From Shinella lacus (GTDB lineage Bacteria > Pseudomonadota > Alphaproteobacteria > Rhizobiales > Rhizobiaceae), in assembly GCF_010994755.1 (NCBI RefSeq), contig NZ_WHSB02000005.1, positions 405,281 through 469,280 on the forward strand: a DNA stretch of 64,000 bases, in the 5' to 3' direction. Under the pieces are notes generated by a model that made no database searches, was not told where the DNA came from, and saw only the letters and a list, made by a program, of their open reading frames with translations. Position numbers and translations under genes: made by a program. Of the stretch, positions 32,804 to 41,613 are shown piece by piece (position 1 is the first letter of the stretch; each line of letters opens with the position of its first letter).

Positions 32804-33033
32804 TCTCCTTTAGCCCGCACGCCGACGCCGTTTCCATCGTCGGGCAGGAAGGTGCACCCTGCCGATTGAAGCGCATTCAAAACTGCCTGCACATTTGCAA
32901 CAGTGCTGGTCCCCGTCCCTTTTATTTCCATACGTTTGATTGTCTGCACCGATAGGCCTGACGCCTCCGCCAGTCGCCCCTGCGACCAAGCGAGAAAACC
33001 ACGCGCAGCCCTCATTTGTCCTGAAGAAATCAT
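32800..33033 (-). CDS. XRE-family HTH regulator
   Basis: 77-residue Cro/C1-type regulator: QMRAARGFLAWSQGRLAEASGLSVQTIKRMEIKG followed by ANVQAVLNALQSAGCTFLPDDGNGVGVR. That carboxy end is typical of the small rhizobial XRE group. The ATG at 33033 has AAAGGAG upstream; the frame is open to 33270 but those residues have no ribosome site. It is divergent from the RuvC-like gene. Confidence 0.8.
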   Translation of the reverse strand: MISSGQMRAARGFLAWSQGRLAEASGLSVQTIKRMEIKGTGTSTVANVQAVLNALQSAGCTFLPDDGNGVGVRAKGD

Positions 33034-33133
33034 GTTTTGCTCCTTTCTGTACAACGTTTGGCACTTTTTGATTGCCAAAGAGTTAAGCTTCTTGTACAGA
33101 TCGTACCACACATGAAACAAAAGAGGCGACAAA

Positions 33134-33649
33134 ATGCGCAATGAGCACAATATACTTGCTGTAAAGCTCTCCCCTGGCGCCCTGGCTTTCGGTGGCGAGC
33201 AGGTCCTAATATCGGAGATCTTCCCGCAGAGTTTTACTCCGGGGGAACTTCGAGCGCGTCTCGAGGACATCCACGGTATGTTACCGCTCGCAGAGATTTA
33301 CGTTGCCGGGCAAGGGCCCTTGCGGACGAGAGAGAACCAAGCGCTCTACGATTGCACCCTTGGCTTCGCCAAAGAGAATGGCTTGTCATTCGCGGAGGTG
33401 GCCGGCGCACACTACCGCGGCGCATTCACGGGAAACACGCAAAGCAGCGGTGCAATGGTACTCGAGGAGGCCACACGGCTGAACTTGGGCGCCCGCACAG
33501 TGGCCGAGGCAGAGGCGATCGCTCTTTACCACTTCGCCCTAGATGGCATTCCGCCAAGTCTGCGCGTTGCGCAGCAAGCTTCATCTCTTCGAATGGCTTT
33601 ACGCAATCCGCCGGTCAGTTTTTTTTCGGATGGAAGGGAATATGCGTAG
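33134..33649 (+). CDS. RuvC-like (RNase H fold) protein, probably degenerate
   Basis: 171 residues. The arrangement of a first strand (ILAVKLSPGALAFG), a middle strand (AEIYVAGQGP), a helix with RENQALYDCTLGF and a C-terminal acidic helix (VAEAEAIALYHFAL) resembles the RuvC resolvase fold as seen in rhizobial phage-like genes. The first catalytic Asp, expected in the ILAxD position, is a Lys here, so nuclease activity is doubtful. It is the last gene before attR. The family call is tentative. Confidence 0.5.
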   Translation: MRNEHNILAVKLSPGALAFGGEQVLISEIFPQSFTPGELRARLEDIHGMLPLAEIYVAGQGPLRTRENQALYDCTLGFAKENGLSFAEVAGAHYRGAFTGNTQSSGAMVLEEATRLNLGARTVAEAEAIALYHFALDGIPPSLRVAQQASSLRMALRNPPVSFFSDGREYA

Positions 33650-33688
33650 CAATCGCAGCAATCGTCAGCGCCGCAAATATGGAAGGAA

Positions 33689-33696
33689 ATAGGGAT
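33689..33696. repeat. ATAGGGAT, candidate arm-type site near attR
   Basis: Single copy of the octamer that is clustered upstream of the integrase (7351-7388), located 52 bp inside the right attachment repeat. Confidence 0.3.
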
Positions 33697-33747
33697 CAAA
33701 TAGCAACCACTCGAGAATTCGAAGCCAATTCAAGTGCTTACGGAAAT

Positions 33748-33765
33748 GAGATGGCGGACAGAGCG
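33748..33765. repeat. attR: right 18-bp attachment repeat
   Basis: Identical to 7212-7229. It covers 14 bases of the tRNA-Ser 3' end, including CCA, plus 4 bases downstream of the tRNA, so the intact tRNA lies on the right, host side. Confidence 0.85.
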
Positions 33766-33841
33766 GGATTCGAACCCGCGATAGAGTCTCCCCTATACAC
33801 ACTTTCCAGGCGTGCGCCTTCAACCACTCGGCCACCTGTCC
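33752..33841 (-). tRNA. tRNA-Ser (anticodon GGA)
   Basis: 90-nt class II tRNA with encoded CCA. On the minus strand it begins GGACAGGTGGCCGAGTGGTT, has the anticodon in GCCTGGAAAGTG, a long variable arm (TATAGGGGAGACTCTATC), the T-loop GGTTCGAATCC and ends CTGTCCGCCA. The acceptor stem has six Watson-Crick pairs and a closing G7-U66 wobble. The 3' end is the integration site of the element and has been kept functional by the shared 18-bp core. Confidence 0.95.
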
Positions 33842-33911
33842 ATCCGCTCGCAGCCGTCGGTCAATCCGGCGCGGACCGCTTTCCTGTTTCCATTCCGGCG
33901 AGACGGCGCGA

Positions 33912-33939
33912 TATATACCGAGGTTTCACGCGGGATCAA
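33912..33939 (-). promoter_or_regulatory. tRNA-Ser promoter
   Basis: On the minus strand TTGATC (33939-33934), a 16-bp spacer and TATATA (33917-33912) lie about 70 bp ahead of the mature tRNA 5' end. Confidence 0.6.
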
Positions 33940-34079
33940 CCGCTTTCTGACAGATTCTTGAAGGTTCTTTCACGCACAGGTGCGAAGGATTGCAGAAGGT
34001 TGGCCGTCTTCCTATTTATAGGCAGGAATGAAGCGGAGCGAAATCGAGGCTCCCGCAGGCGGCACCAGGAGGGTGCGCG

Positions 34080-34400
34080 ATGATACGATTCGTCTTGAGG
34101 GCCATCAGTCTTGTTGCCCTGGTCATCGCCGTCATGGCGGGGACGATCGACGCGATCCAGTCGGTTTCGGCCTCCGAGCCGGTGCTGACGCCCCTGGCAG
34201 TCGCATGGAGTACCGCGAGCCCCGATACGATCGCGCTCGTTGCCGACGGCATCATGCGCAATCTTCATCCCTATGCGTGGGATCCGGCGGCGATGTGGGT
34301 GCTGTCCCAGCCGGCCTTCGCCGTACTGCTCGCCGTCTCGCTGTTCTTCTGGGTGATCGCTTACAAGCGCCCATCCCCCGCAGGCCGCTTCTCCGCCTGA
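34080..34400 (+). CDS. small inner-membrane protein
   Basis: 106 residues with an N-terminal hydrophobic helix (about 6-27, VLRAISLVALVIAVMAGTI) and a second span near the C-terminus (PAFAVLLAVSLFFWVIAYK), joined by a soluble loop. Such two-span proteins are commonly found next to msrA in rhizobia. Start ATG at 34080 with GGAGG upstream. Function unknown. It precedes msrA by 42 bp on the same strand and may share its transcript. Confidence 0.7.
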   Translation: MIRFVLRAISLVALVIAVMAGTIDAIQSVSASEPVLTPLAVAWSTASPDTIALVADGIMRNLHPYAWDPAAMWVLSQPAFAVLLAVSLFFWVIAYKRPSPAGRFSA

Positions 34401-34442
34401 CACCAACCCGCCGCGTTTCGCGGCCCGGCCAGGAGGCCAGAT

Positions 34443-35093
34443 ATGTTCCTGATCGACATGTTCAACAAGAAGACCACCATGCCCGCGCCGGACGCAGCCC
34501 TGCCCGGCCGCGACCAGCCCATCCCGACATCCGCCACCCATTTCGTCAATGGACGCCCGCTGCAAGGCCCCTATCCCGAGGGTTTCAAGACCGTGCTGCT
34601 CGGCATGGGCTGCTTCTGGGGTGCGGAACGCGCGCTTTGGAAGATCCCCGGCGTATGGGTGACGGCGGTCGGCTATTCCGGCGGCTTCACGCCCAACCCG
34701 ACCTATCACGAGACGACGACGGGGCTGACCGGCCATACCGAAGTCGTGCTGGTCGTCTATGACCCGGCCACGGTCTCGCTGGAAACGCTGCTGAAGACCT
34801 TCTTCGAGGTGCACGACCCGACCCAGGGCATGCGCCAGGGCAACGATATCGGCACGACCTACCGCTCGGCGATCTATCTCGACGACGAGGCGGACCTTGC
34901 CACGGCGCGCCACGCGCGAGACGTCTACCAGGCGGCGCTGACGGCCGCCGGGCGCACGGACCGCATCACCACGGAGATCGCCAAGGCGGGGCCGCTCTAC
35001 TTCGCCGAGGACGTGCACCAGCAATATCTCGCCAAGAACCCGGGCGGCTATTGCAGCATGCGCGGCACGGGCGTCGCCTGCGCCATCGGCTGA
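34443..35093 (+). CDS. msrA: peptide methionine (S)-S-oxide reductase MsrA
   Basis: 216 residues. Reduces the S-epimer of methionine sulfoxide in oxidised proteins. The catalytic motif is [10 protein letters not shown], with [30 protein letters not shown] and FFEVHDPTQ as family landmarks. The C-terminal resolving cysteines are in [13 protein letters not shown]. The length and the roughly 45-residue N-terminal extension match the longer rhizobial form. AGGAGG precedes the ATG and a strong terminator follows the stop. Confidence 0.95.
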   Translation: MFLIDMFNKKTTMPAPDAALPGRDQPIPTSATHFVNGRPLQGPYPEGFKTVLLGMGCFWGAERALWKIPGVWVTAVGYSGGFTPNPTYHETTTGLTGHTEVVLVVYDPATVSLETLLKTFFEVHDPTQGMRQGNDIGTTYRSAIYLDDEADLATARHARDVYQAALTAAGRTDRITTEIAKAGPLYFAEDVHQQYLAKNPGGYCSMRGTGVACAIG

Positions 35094-35120
35094 TTTCACA
35101 GATTTTTCATCGGGCTACCG

Positions 35121-35172
35121 GCCGCCGGGAATGGGGTTTTCCGCCTTCATTCCCGGCGGCTCATATTTTTTA
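35121..35172 (+). terminator. intrinsic terminator after msrA
   Basis: A perfect 13-bp stem (35121-35133 GCCGCCGGGAATG with 35148-35160) followed by TCATATTTTTT. Confidence 0.85.
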
Positions 35173-35323
35173 CCAACTGAAAAATTTCTGGTGAATTTTT
35201 CCCGGAGCCGTGCAAGGATGCCGCCAGCCTGACCCAAGGGAAAGGGTCGGTGGCTCCGTCGCGCGCCTTTTCGGGCGGTGCGCGGAAGGTCCCTATAAAA
35301 CCAATAGCGAACAGGGCTGCACA

Positions 35324-36316
35324 ATGAAAAAAACCCTTCTCACCCTTCTTGCCACCGCCGCCATGTCGGCCGGTGCCTTTGCCGCGGACATCAAGCCGGC
35401 GATCATCTACGACCTCGGCGGCAAATTCGACAAGTCGTTCAACGAAGCAGCCTATAATGGCGCGGAAAAGTTCAAGGCCGAGACCGGCATCGAATACCGC
35501 GACTTCGAAATCGCCAATGACGCGCAGCGCGAGCAGGCACTCCGCCGCTTCGCCAGCGACGGCAACAACCCGATCGTGATGGCCGGCTTCTCCTGGGCTG
35601 CCCAGCTTGAGAAGGTCGCAGCCGAATATCCCGACACCAAGTTCGCCATCATCGACATGGTCGTCGACAAGCCGAACGTACGCTCGGTCGTCTTCAAGGA
35701 AGAAGAGGGCTCGTGGCTCGCCGGCATCATGGCGGGCATGGCCTCGAAGTCCAAGACCGTATCGTTCGTCGGCGGCATGGACATTCCGCTGATCCACAAG
35801 TTCGCCTGCGGCTATATCGGAGGCGCCAAGTCGCTCGGCGCTGACTACAATGTCCTCGAAGCCTATACAGGCACGACGCCGGATGCCTGGAACGACCCGG
35901 TCAAGGGCGGCGAAATCGCCAAGTCGCAGTTCGACCAGGGGTCTGATGTCGTCTACCATGCAGCAGGCGGCACGGGCGTCGGCGTTCTCCAGGCTGCGGC
36001 TGACGCCGGCAAGCTGGGCATCGGCGTCGATTCCAACCAGAACGCCCTTCACCCCGGCAAGGTTCTGACCTCGATGCTCAAACGCGTCGATGTCGCCGTC
36101 TACGACGCCTTCATCTCGGCCAAGGACGATACGTTCAAGCCCGGCATCAACGTGCTCGGCCTCAAGGAGAACGGCGTGGATGTCGCCATGGACGACAACA
36201 ACGCCGCACTCGTCACCCCGGAAATGAAGGCCGCCGTCGACAAGGCGCGCGCCGATATCATCGCCGGTACGGTGAAGGTGCACGACTACATGTCGGACGA
36301 AACCTGCCCCTACTAA
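35324..36316 (+). CDS. BMP-family nucleoside ABC transporter, binding protein
   Basis: 330-residue BMP/PnrA-type periplasmic lipoprotein-like binding protein. The Sec signal peptide covers residues 1-20 (MKKTLLTLLATAAMSAGAFA). The mature part has KPAIIYDLGGKFDKSFNEAAYNG, GFSWAAQLEKVAAEYPDTKFAIID, VGGMDIPLIHKFACGY and VDSNQNALHPGKVLTSMLK, all typical of purine-nucleoside binders. The longer in-frame start at 35210 would disrupt the signal peptide. Its ATPase and permeases lie at 36766-40408 after a short slyX interruption, and salvage enzymes follow, so the substrate is most likely a nucleoside. Confidence 0.93.
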   Translation: MKKTLLTLLATAAMSAGAFAADIKPAIIYDLGGKFDKSFNEAAYNGAEKFKAETGIEYRDFEIANDAQREQALRRFASDGNNPIVMAGFSWAAQLEKVAAEYPDTKFAIIDMVVDKPNVRSVVFKEEEGSWLAGIMAGMASKSKTVSFVGGMDIPLIHKFACGYIGGAKSLGADYNVLEAYTGTTPDAWNDPVKGGEIAKSQFDQGSDVVYHAAGGTGVGVLQAAADAGKLGIGVDSNQNALHPGKVLTSMLKRVDVAVYDAFISAKDDTFKPGINVLGLKENGVDVAMDDNNAALVTPEMKAAVDKARADIIAGTVKVHDYMSDETCPY

Positions 36317-36326
36317 GCGGCATTGA

Positions 36327-36365
36327 CGGCCCGTTTGCGTGAAAGCAGACGGGCCGATTCCATTT
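36327..36365 (+). terminator. terminator/attenuator after the binding-protein gene
   Basis: A 12-bp stem with one wobble (36327-36338 with 36345-36356, CGGCCCGT/ACGGGCCG core) followed by ATTCCATTTT. It separates the binding protein from the slyX gene on the opposite strand. Confidence 0.6.
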
Positions 36366-36376
36366 TCCCTTACGCC

Positions 36377-36610
36377 TTAATAGTGCGGCGGGCGGGTAAT
36401 GGCCGGGGCTTCCAAGGACCCCTCTTCCAGCGTGAGGAAACGTTCCGTCAACCGGTCGAGCTTCGAGCGGACCTGTTCGATCACGCGCCACTGCTCGGCG
36501 AGCTGGTCCGACATTTCCTCGATCGTCTTTGCCTGGTGGGCTATGTGCTCCTCCAGGCGGGCGATGCGGTCGTCTTCGGGAAGATCGGGCGTGGTCTTAG
36601 ACGGTGTCAT
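36377..36610 (-). CDS. slyX: SlyX family protein
   Basis: 77-residue coiled-coil protein of the SlyX family: DRIARLEEHIAHQAKTIEEMSDQLAEQWRVIEQVRSKLDRLTERF followed by a short tail ending in the characteristic PPHY. Function of the family is not established. It is on the minus strand and splits the nucleoside transporter genes. Confidence 0.9.
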   Translation of the reverse strand: MTPSKTTPDLPEDDRIARLEEHIAHQAKTIEEMSDQLAEQWRVIEQVRSKLDRLTERFLTLEEGSLEAPAITRPPHY

Positions 36611-36765
36611 GGGCTGGTCCTCGTCGCTCGCTGCCGGCGGCCCGAGCTATAGCGAGCGCAGCATCAACCCGCAATCAGGCTGGACAAGCACGGCGGAAGC
36701 AACAAGACTAAGACCGATCGGCCGGGAGGCCTGTCGGCCCTAAATCCCCGTAAGAGTGGATCGTC

Positions 36766-38301
36766 ATGAGCGAATTGGCAATCGAACTGAAGGGCATCGA
36801 CAAGAGCTTCGGCCTCGTCCACGCCAACCGGAACATCAACCTGAAGGTCCGCAAGGGCACCATTCACGGTATCATCGGCGAAAACGGCGCCGGCAAATCC
36901 ACCCTCATGTCGATCCTCTACGGCTTCTACCAGGCCGACCACGGCGACATCGTGATCGACGGCAAGACGGTCAATATTCGTGATCCGAATGCCGCCATCG
37001 CCGCTGGCATCGGCATGGTGCACCAGCACTTCATGCTGGTCGAGAATTTCACCGTGCTGGAAAACATCATGCTCGGCGCGGAAGAGAGCCAGATCCTCAA
37101 TGCCGGCATCACCAAGGCGCGGGCCGAGCTGAAGCGGCTCGAAAAGGAATATGCGCTGGAGGTCGATCCGGACGCTGTGATCGAGGAACTGCCGGTCGGC
37201 ATCCAGCAGCGCGTGGAAATCCTGAAGGCGCTCTACCGCCGGGCCGATATCCTCATTCTCGACGAGCCGACGGGTGTTTTGACGCCGCCCGAGGCCGACC
37301 ACCTGTTTCGCATCCTCGGCCAGTTGAAGGACGAGGGCAAAACGGTCCTGCTCATAACCCACAAGCTGCGCGAGATCATGGCGATCACCGACGAGGTCTC
37401 CGTCATGCGCCGCGGCGAGATGGTGGCGACGCGCACGACGAAGGACACCTCCGTCGAGGAACTGGCCGAGCTGATGGTCGGCCGCCGCGTGCTGCTGCGC
37501 GTGGAAAAGGGGGAGGCGAAACCAGCGGACGTCAAATTCTCCGTCAAGAACCTGACGGTGCGCGACAGCCGCGGCGTGACCATGGTCGACGACGTGTCCT
37601 TCGATATCCGCGCCGGCGAGATCGTCGGTATTGCAGGCGTTGCCGGCAACGGCCAATCGGAACTGCTGGAGGCGATTTCCGGCATCCGCCGCGCCAAATC
37701 CGGCACGGTGCTGCTCAACGGCAGCCCGATCGACGTTACCGGCAATGCCGACCCGGCAGAGCTGCGCAAGCGCGGCCTGGCGCATGTGCCGGAGGACCGC
37801 CACCATGTCGGCCTCGTCCTGAAATTCGAGGAAAGCGAAAACGCCATCCTTGGCTATCACGACGACCCGAAATACCGCAAAGGCCTGCTGCTCGATGTGG
37901 ACGCCATCCGCGCCGATGCGGAGGAGAAGATCGCGGCCTATGACATCCGCCCGCCGAATCCGCGGTTGAAAACCGCCAATTTCTCTGGCGGCAACCAGCA
38001 GAAGATCGTGCTGGCGCGCGAGATGGAGCGCAATCCCGACGTGCTGATCATCGGCCAGCCGACGCGCGGCGTCGATGTCGGCGCCATCGAATTCATCCAC
38101 AAGCGCATCATCGAGATGCGCGACCAGGGCAAGGCCGTGCTGCTCGTCTCGGTGGAGCTGGACGAGATCCGCGCGCTCTCCGACCGCATCCTGGTGATGT
38201 TCGCCGGCCGCGTCGTCGGCGAGCGCCTGCCGGATGCCACCGAAGGAGAGCTTGGCCTGTTGATGGCCGGTGTGGAAGGCCGGAAGGAGGCCGCGGAATG
38301 A
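36766..38301 (+). CDS. nucleoside ABC transporter ATP-binding protein (two-domain)
   Basis: 511-residue tandem ATPase of the sugar/nucleoside class (YufO/NupO type). The first domain has Walker A GENGAGKSTLM and Walker B LILDEPTGVLTP; the second has GVAGNGQSELL, the signature FSGGNQQKIVLAREM and GQPTRGVDVGAIE. The second-domain Walker A is degenerate (GNGQSE), which is normal for this class. The start ATG at 36766 is preceded by a GGATCGTC region without a strong ribosome site. It overlaps the first permease by 4 bp. Confidence 0.95.
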   Translation: MSELAIELKGIDKSFGLVHANRNINLKVRKGTIHGIIGENGAGKSTLMSILYGFYQADHGDIVIDGKTVNIRDPNAAIAAGIGMVHQHFMLVENFTVLENIMLGAEESQILNAGITKARAELKRLEKEYALEVDPDAVIEELPVGIQQRVEILKALYRRADILILDEPTGVLTPPEADHLFRILGQLKDEGKTVLLITHKLREIMAITDEVSVMRRGEMVATRTTKDTSVEELAELMVGRRVLLRVEKGEAKPADVKFSVKNLTVRDSRGVTMVDDVSFDIRAGEIVGIAGVAGNGQSELLEAISGIRRAKSGTVLLNGSPIDVTGNADPAELRKRGLAHVPEDRHHVGLVLKFEESENAILGYHDDPKYRKGLLLDVDAIRADAEEKIAAYDIRPPNPRLKTANFSGGNQQKIVLAREMERNPDVLIIGQPTRGVDVGAIEFIHKRIIEMRDQGKAVLLVSVELDEIRALSDRILVMFAGRVVGERLPDATEGELGLLMAGVEGRKEAAE

Positions 38302-39431
38302 GTGTTCCTTACGCGAAACTGCCGGCCTGGGCCGAATATGGCCTGATCCCGCTCGTCAACCTCGCCGTCGCCTTCCTGATTTCCGGCCTCGTCGTGCTCA
38401 TCGTCGGCGAGAGCCCGCTGGAAGCCGCCTATCACATGATCAACGGCGCCTTCGGACGCGGCGAATATATCGGCTTCACGCTCTACTACACGACGACCTT
38501 CATCTTCACCGGCCTTGCGGTGGCGGTCGCGTTCCATTGCGGCCTGTTCAACATCGGCGGCGAAGGCCAGGCCTATATCGGCGGCATCGGCGTGGCGCTT
38601 GCCTGTCTCTCCTTCGACCGCGTGCTGCCCTGGTATCTCCTCTTCCCGATCGCCATTCTCGGCGCAGCGCTCTTCGGCGCGCTTTGGGCGATGATCCCCG
38701 GCTGGCTGCAGGCCAAGCGCGGCAGCCATATCGTCATCACGACGATCATGTTCAACTTCATCGCCGCCAGCCTGATGAACTACCTGCTCAACCGGGTGTT
38801 CAAGCCGCTCGGCTCCATGTCGCTCGAAACCCGCACCTTCGAGGCGGGCGGCCAGCTGCCGAAACTCGACTGGCTGATGTCGATCTTCGGCCTTTCCGTC
38901 GGCTCCGCACCGTTCAACATTTCCTTCCTGCTGGCGCTGGTTGCCGCCTTCGGCGTCTGGGTGCTGATCTGGCGCACGCGGCTCGGCTACGAGATGCGCA
39001 CGATGGGCCATAGTCCCGCGGCCGCGCGCTACGCCGGTATCAAGGAAGCCCGCATCATCGTCATCGCCATGATGATCTCCGGCGGGCTTGCCGGCATGAT
39101 GGCGCTCAACCCGATCATGGGCGAGCAGTTCCGCATGCAGCTCGATTTCGTGCAGGGTGCCGGCTTCGTCGGCATTGCGGTGGCGCTGATGGGGCGCTCG
39201 CATCCCGCGGGCATCATTCCGGCAGCACTGCTCTTCGGCATGCTCTACCAGGGCGGGGCGGAAATCTCCTTCGAGATGCCCTCCATTTCGCGCGACATGA
39301 TCGTCATCATCCAGGGCCTCGTCATCCTGTTTGCCGGCGCGCTGGAGCACATGTTCCGCCCGACCATCACGCGGGTCGTGCTGGCGCTTTCGCCGAAAAC
39401 CCGCGACGTCGCCGCCACCAAGGGAGCCTGA
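38298..39431 (+). CDS. nucleoside ABC transporter permease (first)
   Basis: 377-residue multispan permease of the BPD_transp_2 family, with spans such as LIPLVNLAVAFLISGLVVLIVG and the conserved FNIGGEGQAYIGGI and GSHIVITTIMFNFIAASLMNYLL. The typical MRTMGHSPAAARYAGI coupling loop is present. ATGA overlap with the ATPase gene and 5 bp to the next permease place it in one operon. Confidence 0.93.
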   Translation: MSVPYAKLPAWAEYGLIPLVNLAVAFLISGLVVLIVGESPLEAAYHMINGAFGRGEYIGFTLYYTTTFIFTGLAVAVAFHCGLFNIGGEGQAYIGGIGVALACLSFDRVLPWYLLFPIAILGAALFGALWAMIPGWLQAKRGSHIVITTIMFNFIAASLMNYLLNRVFKPLGSMSLETRTFEAGGQLPKLDWLMSIFGLSVGSAPFNISFLLALVAAFGVWVLIWRTRLGYEMRTMGHSPAAARYAGIKEARIIVIAMMISGGLAGMMALNPIMGEQFRMQLDFVQGAGFVGIAVALMGRSHPAGIIPAALLFGMLYQGGAEISFEMPSISRDMIVIIQGLVILFAGALEHMFRPTITRVVLALSPKTRDVAATKGA

Positions 39432-39436
39432 GCGCC

Positions 39437-40408
<972 letters not shown>

Positions 40409-40411
40409 AAC

Positions 40412-40804
40412 ATGTCCCACGACCTCTTCGAGGCGGCGCGCGCGGCGATGGCCTTCGCGCATGCGCCCTATTCCAAATTCCCCGTCGGCGCGGCCATCCG
40501 CGCCGAGGACGGCAAGATCTATGCCGGCGCCAATATCGAGAACCTGTCCTTCCCCCAGGGCTGGTGCGCCGAGCCGACCGCGATCAGCCAGATGATCATG
40601 GCCGGCAACAAGAAGATCGTCGAAATGGCGGTCATTGCGGAAAAACTGCCGCTCTGCCCGCCCTGCGGCGGCTGCCGCCAGAAGATCGCGGAATTCGCGA
40701 CAGCGAAAACGCCGATCTATCTGTGCGACGAGACCGGCGTGAAGAAGACCATGACCATGGAAGAGCTCCTGCCGCATGGTTTTGCCACGAACGTGATCGG
40801 ATGA
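40412..40804 (+). CDS. cdd: cytidine deaminase
   Basis: 130-residue zinc enzyme converting (deoxy)cytidine to (deoxy)uridine. Substrate and metal motifs are GANIENLSFPQGWCAEPTAI (catalytic Glu beside the first Cys) and CPPCGGCRQKIAEF (two further Cys ligands). The length is that of the tetrameric small form. ATGA overlap with the phosphorylase gene. Confidence 0.95.
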   Translation: MSHDLFEAARAAMAFAHAPYSKFPVGAAIRAEDGKIYAGANIENLSFPQGWCAEPTAISQMIMAGNKKIVEMAVIAEKLPLCPPCGGCRQKIAEFATAKTPIYLCDETGVKKTMTMEELLPHGFATNVIG

Positions 40805-41613
40805 GCGCGCACACGACAGAACTGCTGCGCGCCCGCCTCGGCGGCGTGCTGCCGCGTTATGGCATCGTGCTCGGCTCGGGGCTCGGCTCTCTGGTGGAAG
40901 CGGTGGCAAACCCGCTGCACATTCCCTATTCGGACCTGCCCAGCTTCCCGGTCAGCTCTGTCTCCGGCCATGCCGGCGAGATGGTCATCGGCTATCTCGG
41001 CGAGGTCCCGGTCATCATGCTTTCCGGCCGCGTGCACTATTATGAACGCGGCGATGCCAATGCCATGCGCACGCCCATCGAAGTGCTGAAAGGGCTTGGC
41101 GTCACCTCGCTGATCCTCACCAATTCGGCGGGCTCGCTGCGTGAAGACATGCCGCCCGGCTCGGTGATGCGGATTTCCGACCACATCAATTTTTCGGGCA
41201 GCAATCCGCTGATCGGCATCGAGAGCGACGACCGTTTCGTCGGCATGACCAATGCCTATGATGCCGGGCTTGCCGCCCGCATGGAAGCGGCGGCGCAGAA
41301 ACTCGGCATCCCGTTGTCGAGCGGCGTCTATATGTGGTTCTCAGGCCCGAATTTCGAAACGCCGGCGGAAATCCGCATGGCCCGGGTTTTCGGCGCCGAC
41401 GCCGTCGGCATGTCGACCGTGCCGGAAGTGCTGATCGCGCGCCATCTCGGCCTCAATGTCGCCGCCGCCTCGGTCATCACCAATTTCGGCGCCGGCATGA
41501 CGGGCGGCGAACTCAGCCATCACGAAACCAAGGACATGGCCCCGATCGGCGGAAAGCGGCTTGCCGCTATCCTTGCGGAAATGATCGCGGGCGGAGGCAA
41601 TGAAAATGCATGA
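40801..41613 (+). CDS. purine-nucleoside phosphorylase
   Basis: 270-residue trimeric-type PNP. It splits purine (deoxy)nucleosides with phosphate to base and (deoxy)ribose 1-phosphate. Marks: YGIVLGSGLGSLVEAV at the N-terminus, SGRVHYYERG (phosphate/ribose site), LTNSAGSLRED, FSGPNFETPAEIRM and GMSTVPEVLIARHLGL, with the purine-site N in VITNFGAGM. The ATG at 40801 overlaps cdd by 4 bp; a much longer frame upstream lies in another gene's shadow. The deoC start falls within its end. Confidence 0.94.
   Translation: MSAHTTELLRARLGGVLPRYGIVLGSGLGSLVEAVANPLHIPYSDLPSFPVSSVSGHAGEMVIGYLGEVPVIMLSGRVHYYERGDANAMRTPIEVLKGLGVTSLILTNSAGSLREDMPPGSVMRISDHINFSGSNPLIGIESDDRFVGMTNAYDAGLAARMEAAAQKLGIPLSSGVYMWFSGPNFETPAEIRMARVFGADAVGMSTVPEVLIARHLGLNVAAASVITNFGAGMTGGELSHHETKDMAPIGGKRLAAILAEMIAGGGNENA

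Larger units (their letters stand above)
7212..33765. mobile_element. 26.5-kb integrative element in tRNA-Ser(GGA), satellite/prophage-like
   Basis: The two ends are marked by an 18-bp perfect direct repeat, GAGATGGCGGACAGAGCG, at 7212-7229 and 33748-33765. The right copy is the 3' end of an intact tRNA-Ser gene on the minus strand, the classic target of P4-type integrases. Inside lie an integrase and an AlpA-like factor near the left end, a prim-pol helicase, a truncated set of phage morphogenesis genes, an SOS-type operon, many small genes of unknown function, a second tyrosine recombinase and a second AlpA-like protein. No terminase, capsid, portal, conjugation or relaxase gene was recognised. 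The gene interrupting nothing but a reconstituted tRNA is typical of a stable genomic island. Confidence 0.88.

Noticed and set aside
7212-33765. Integrative conjugative element
   Set aside because: No relaxase, coupling protein, VirB or other type IV secretion gene was seen; the HerA-like ATPase is of the YjgR type, not a coupling protein.
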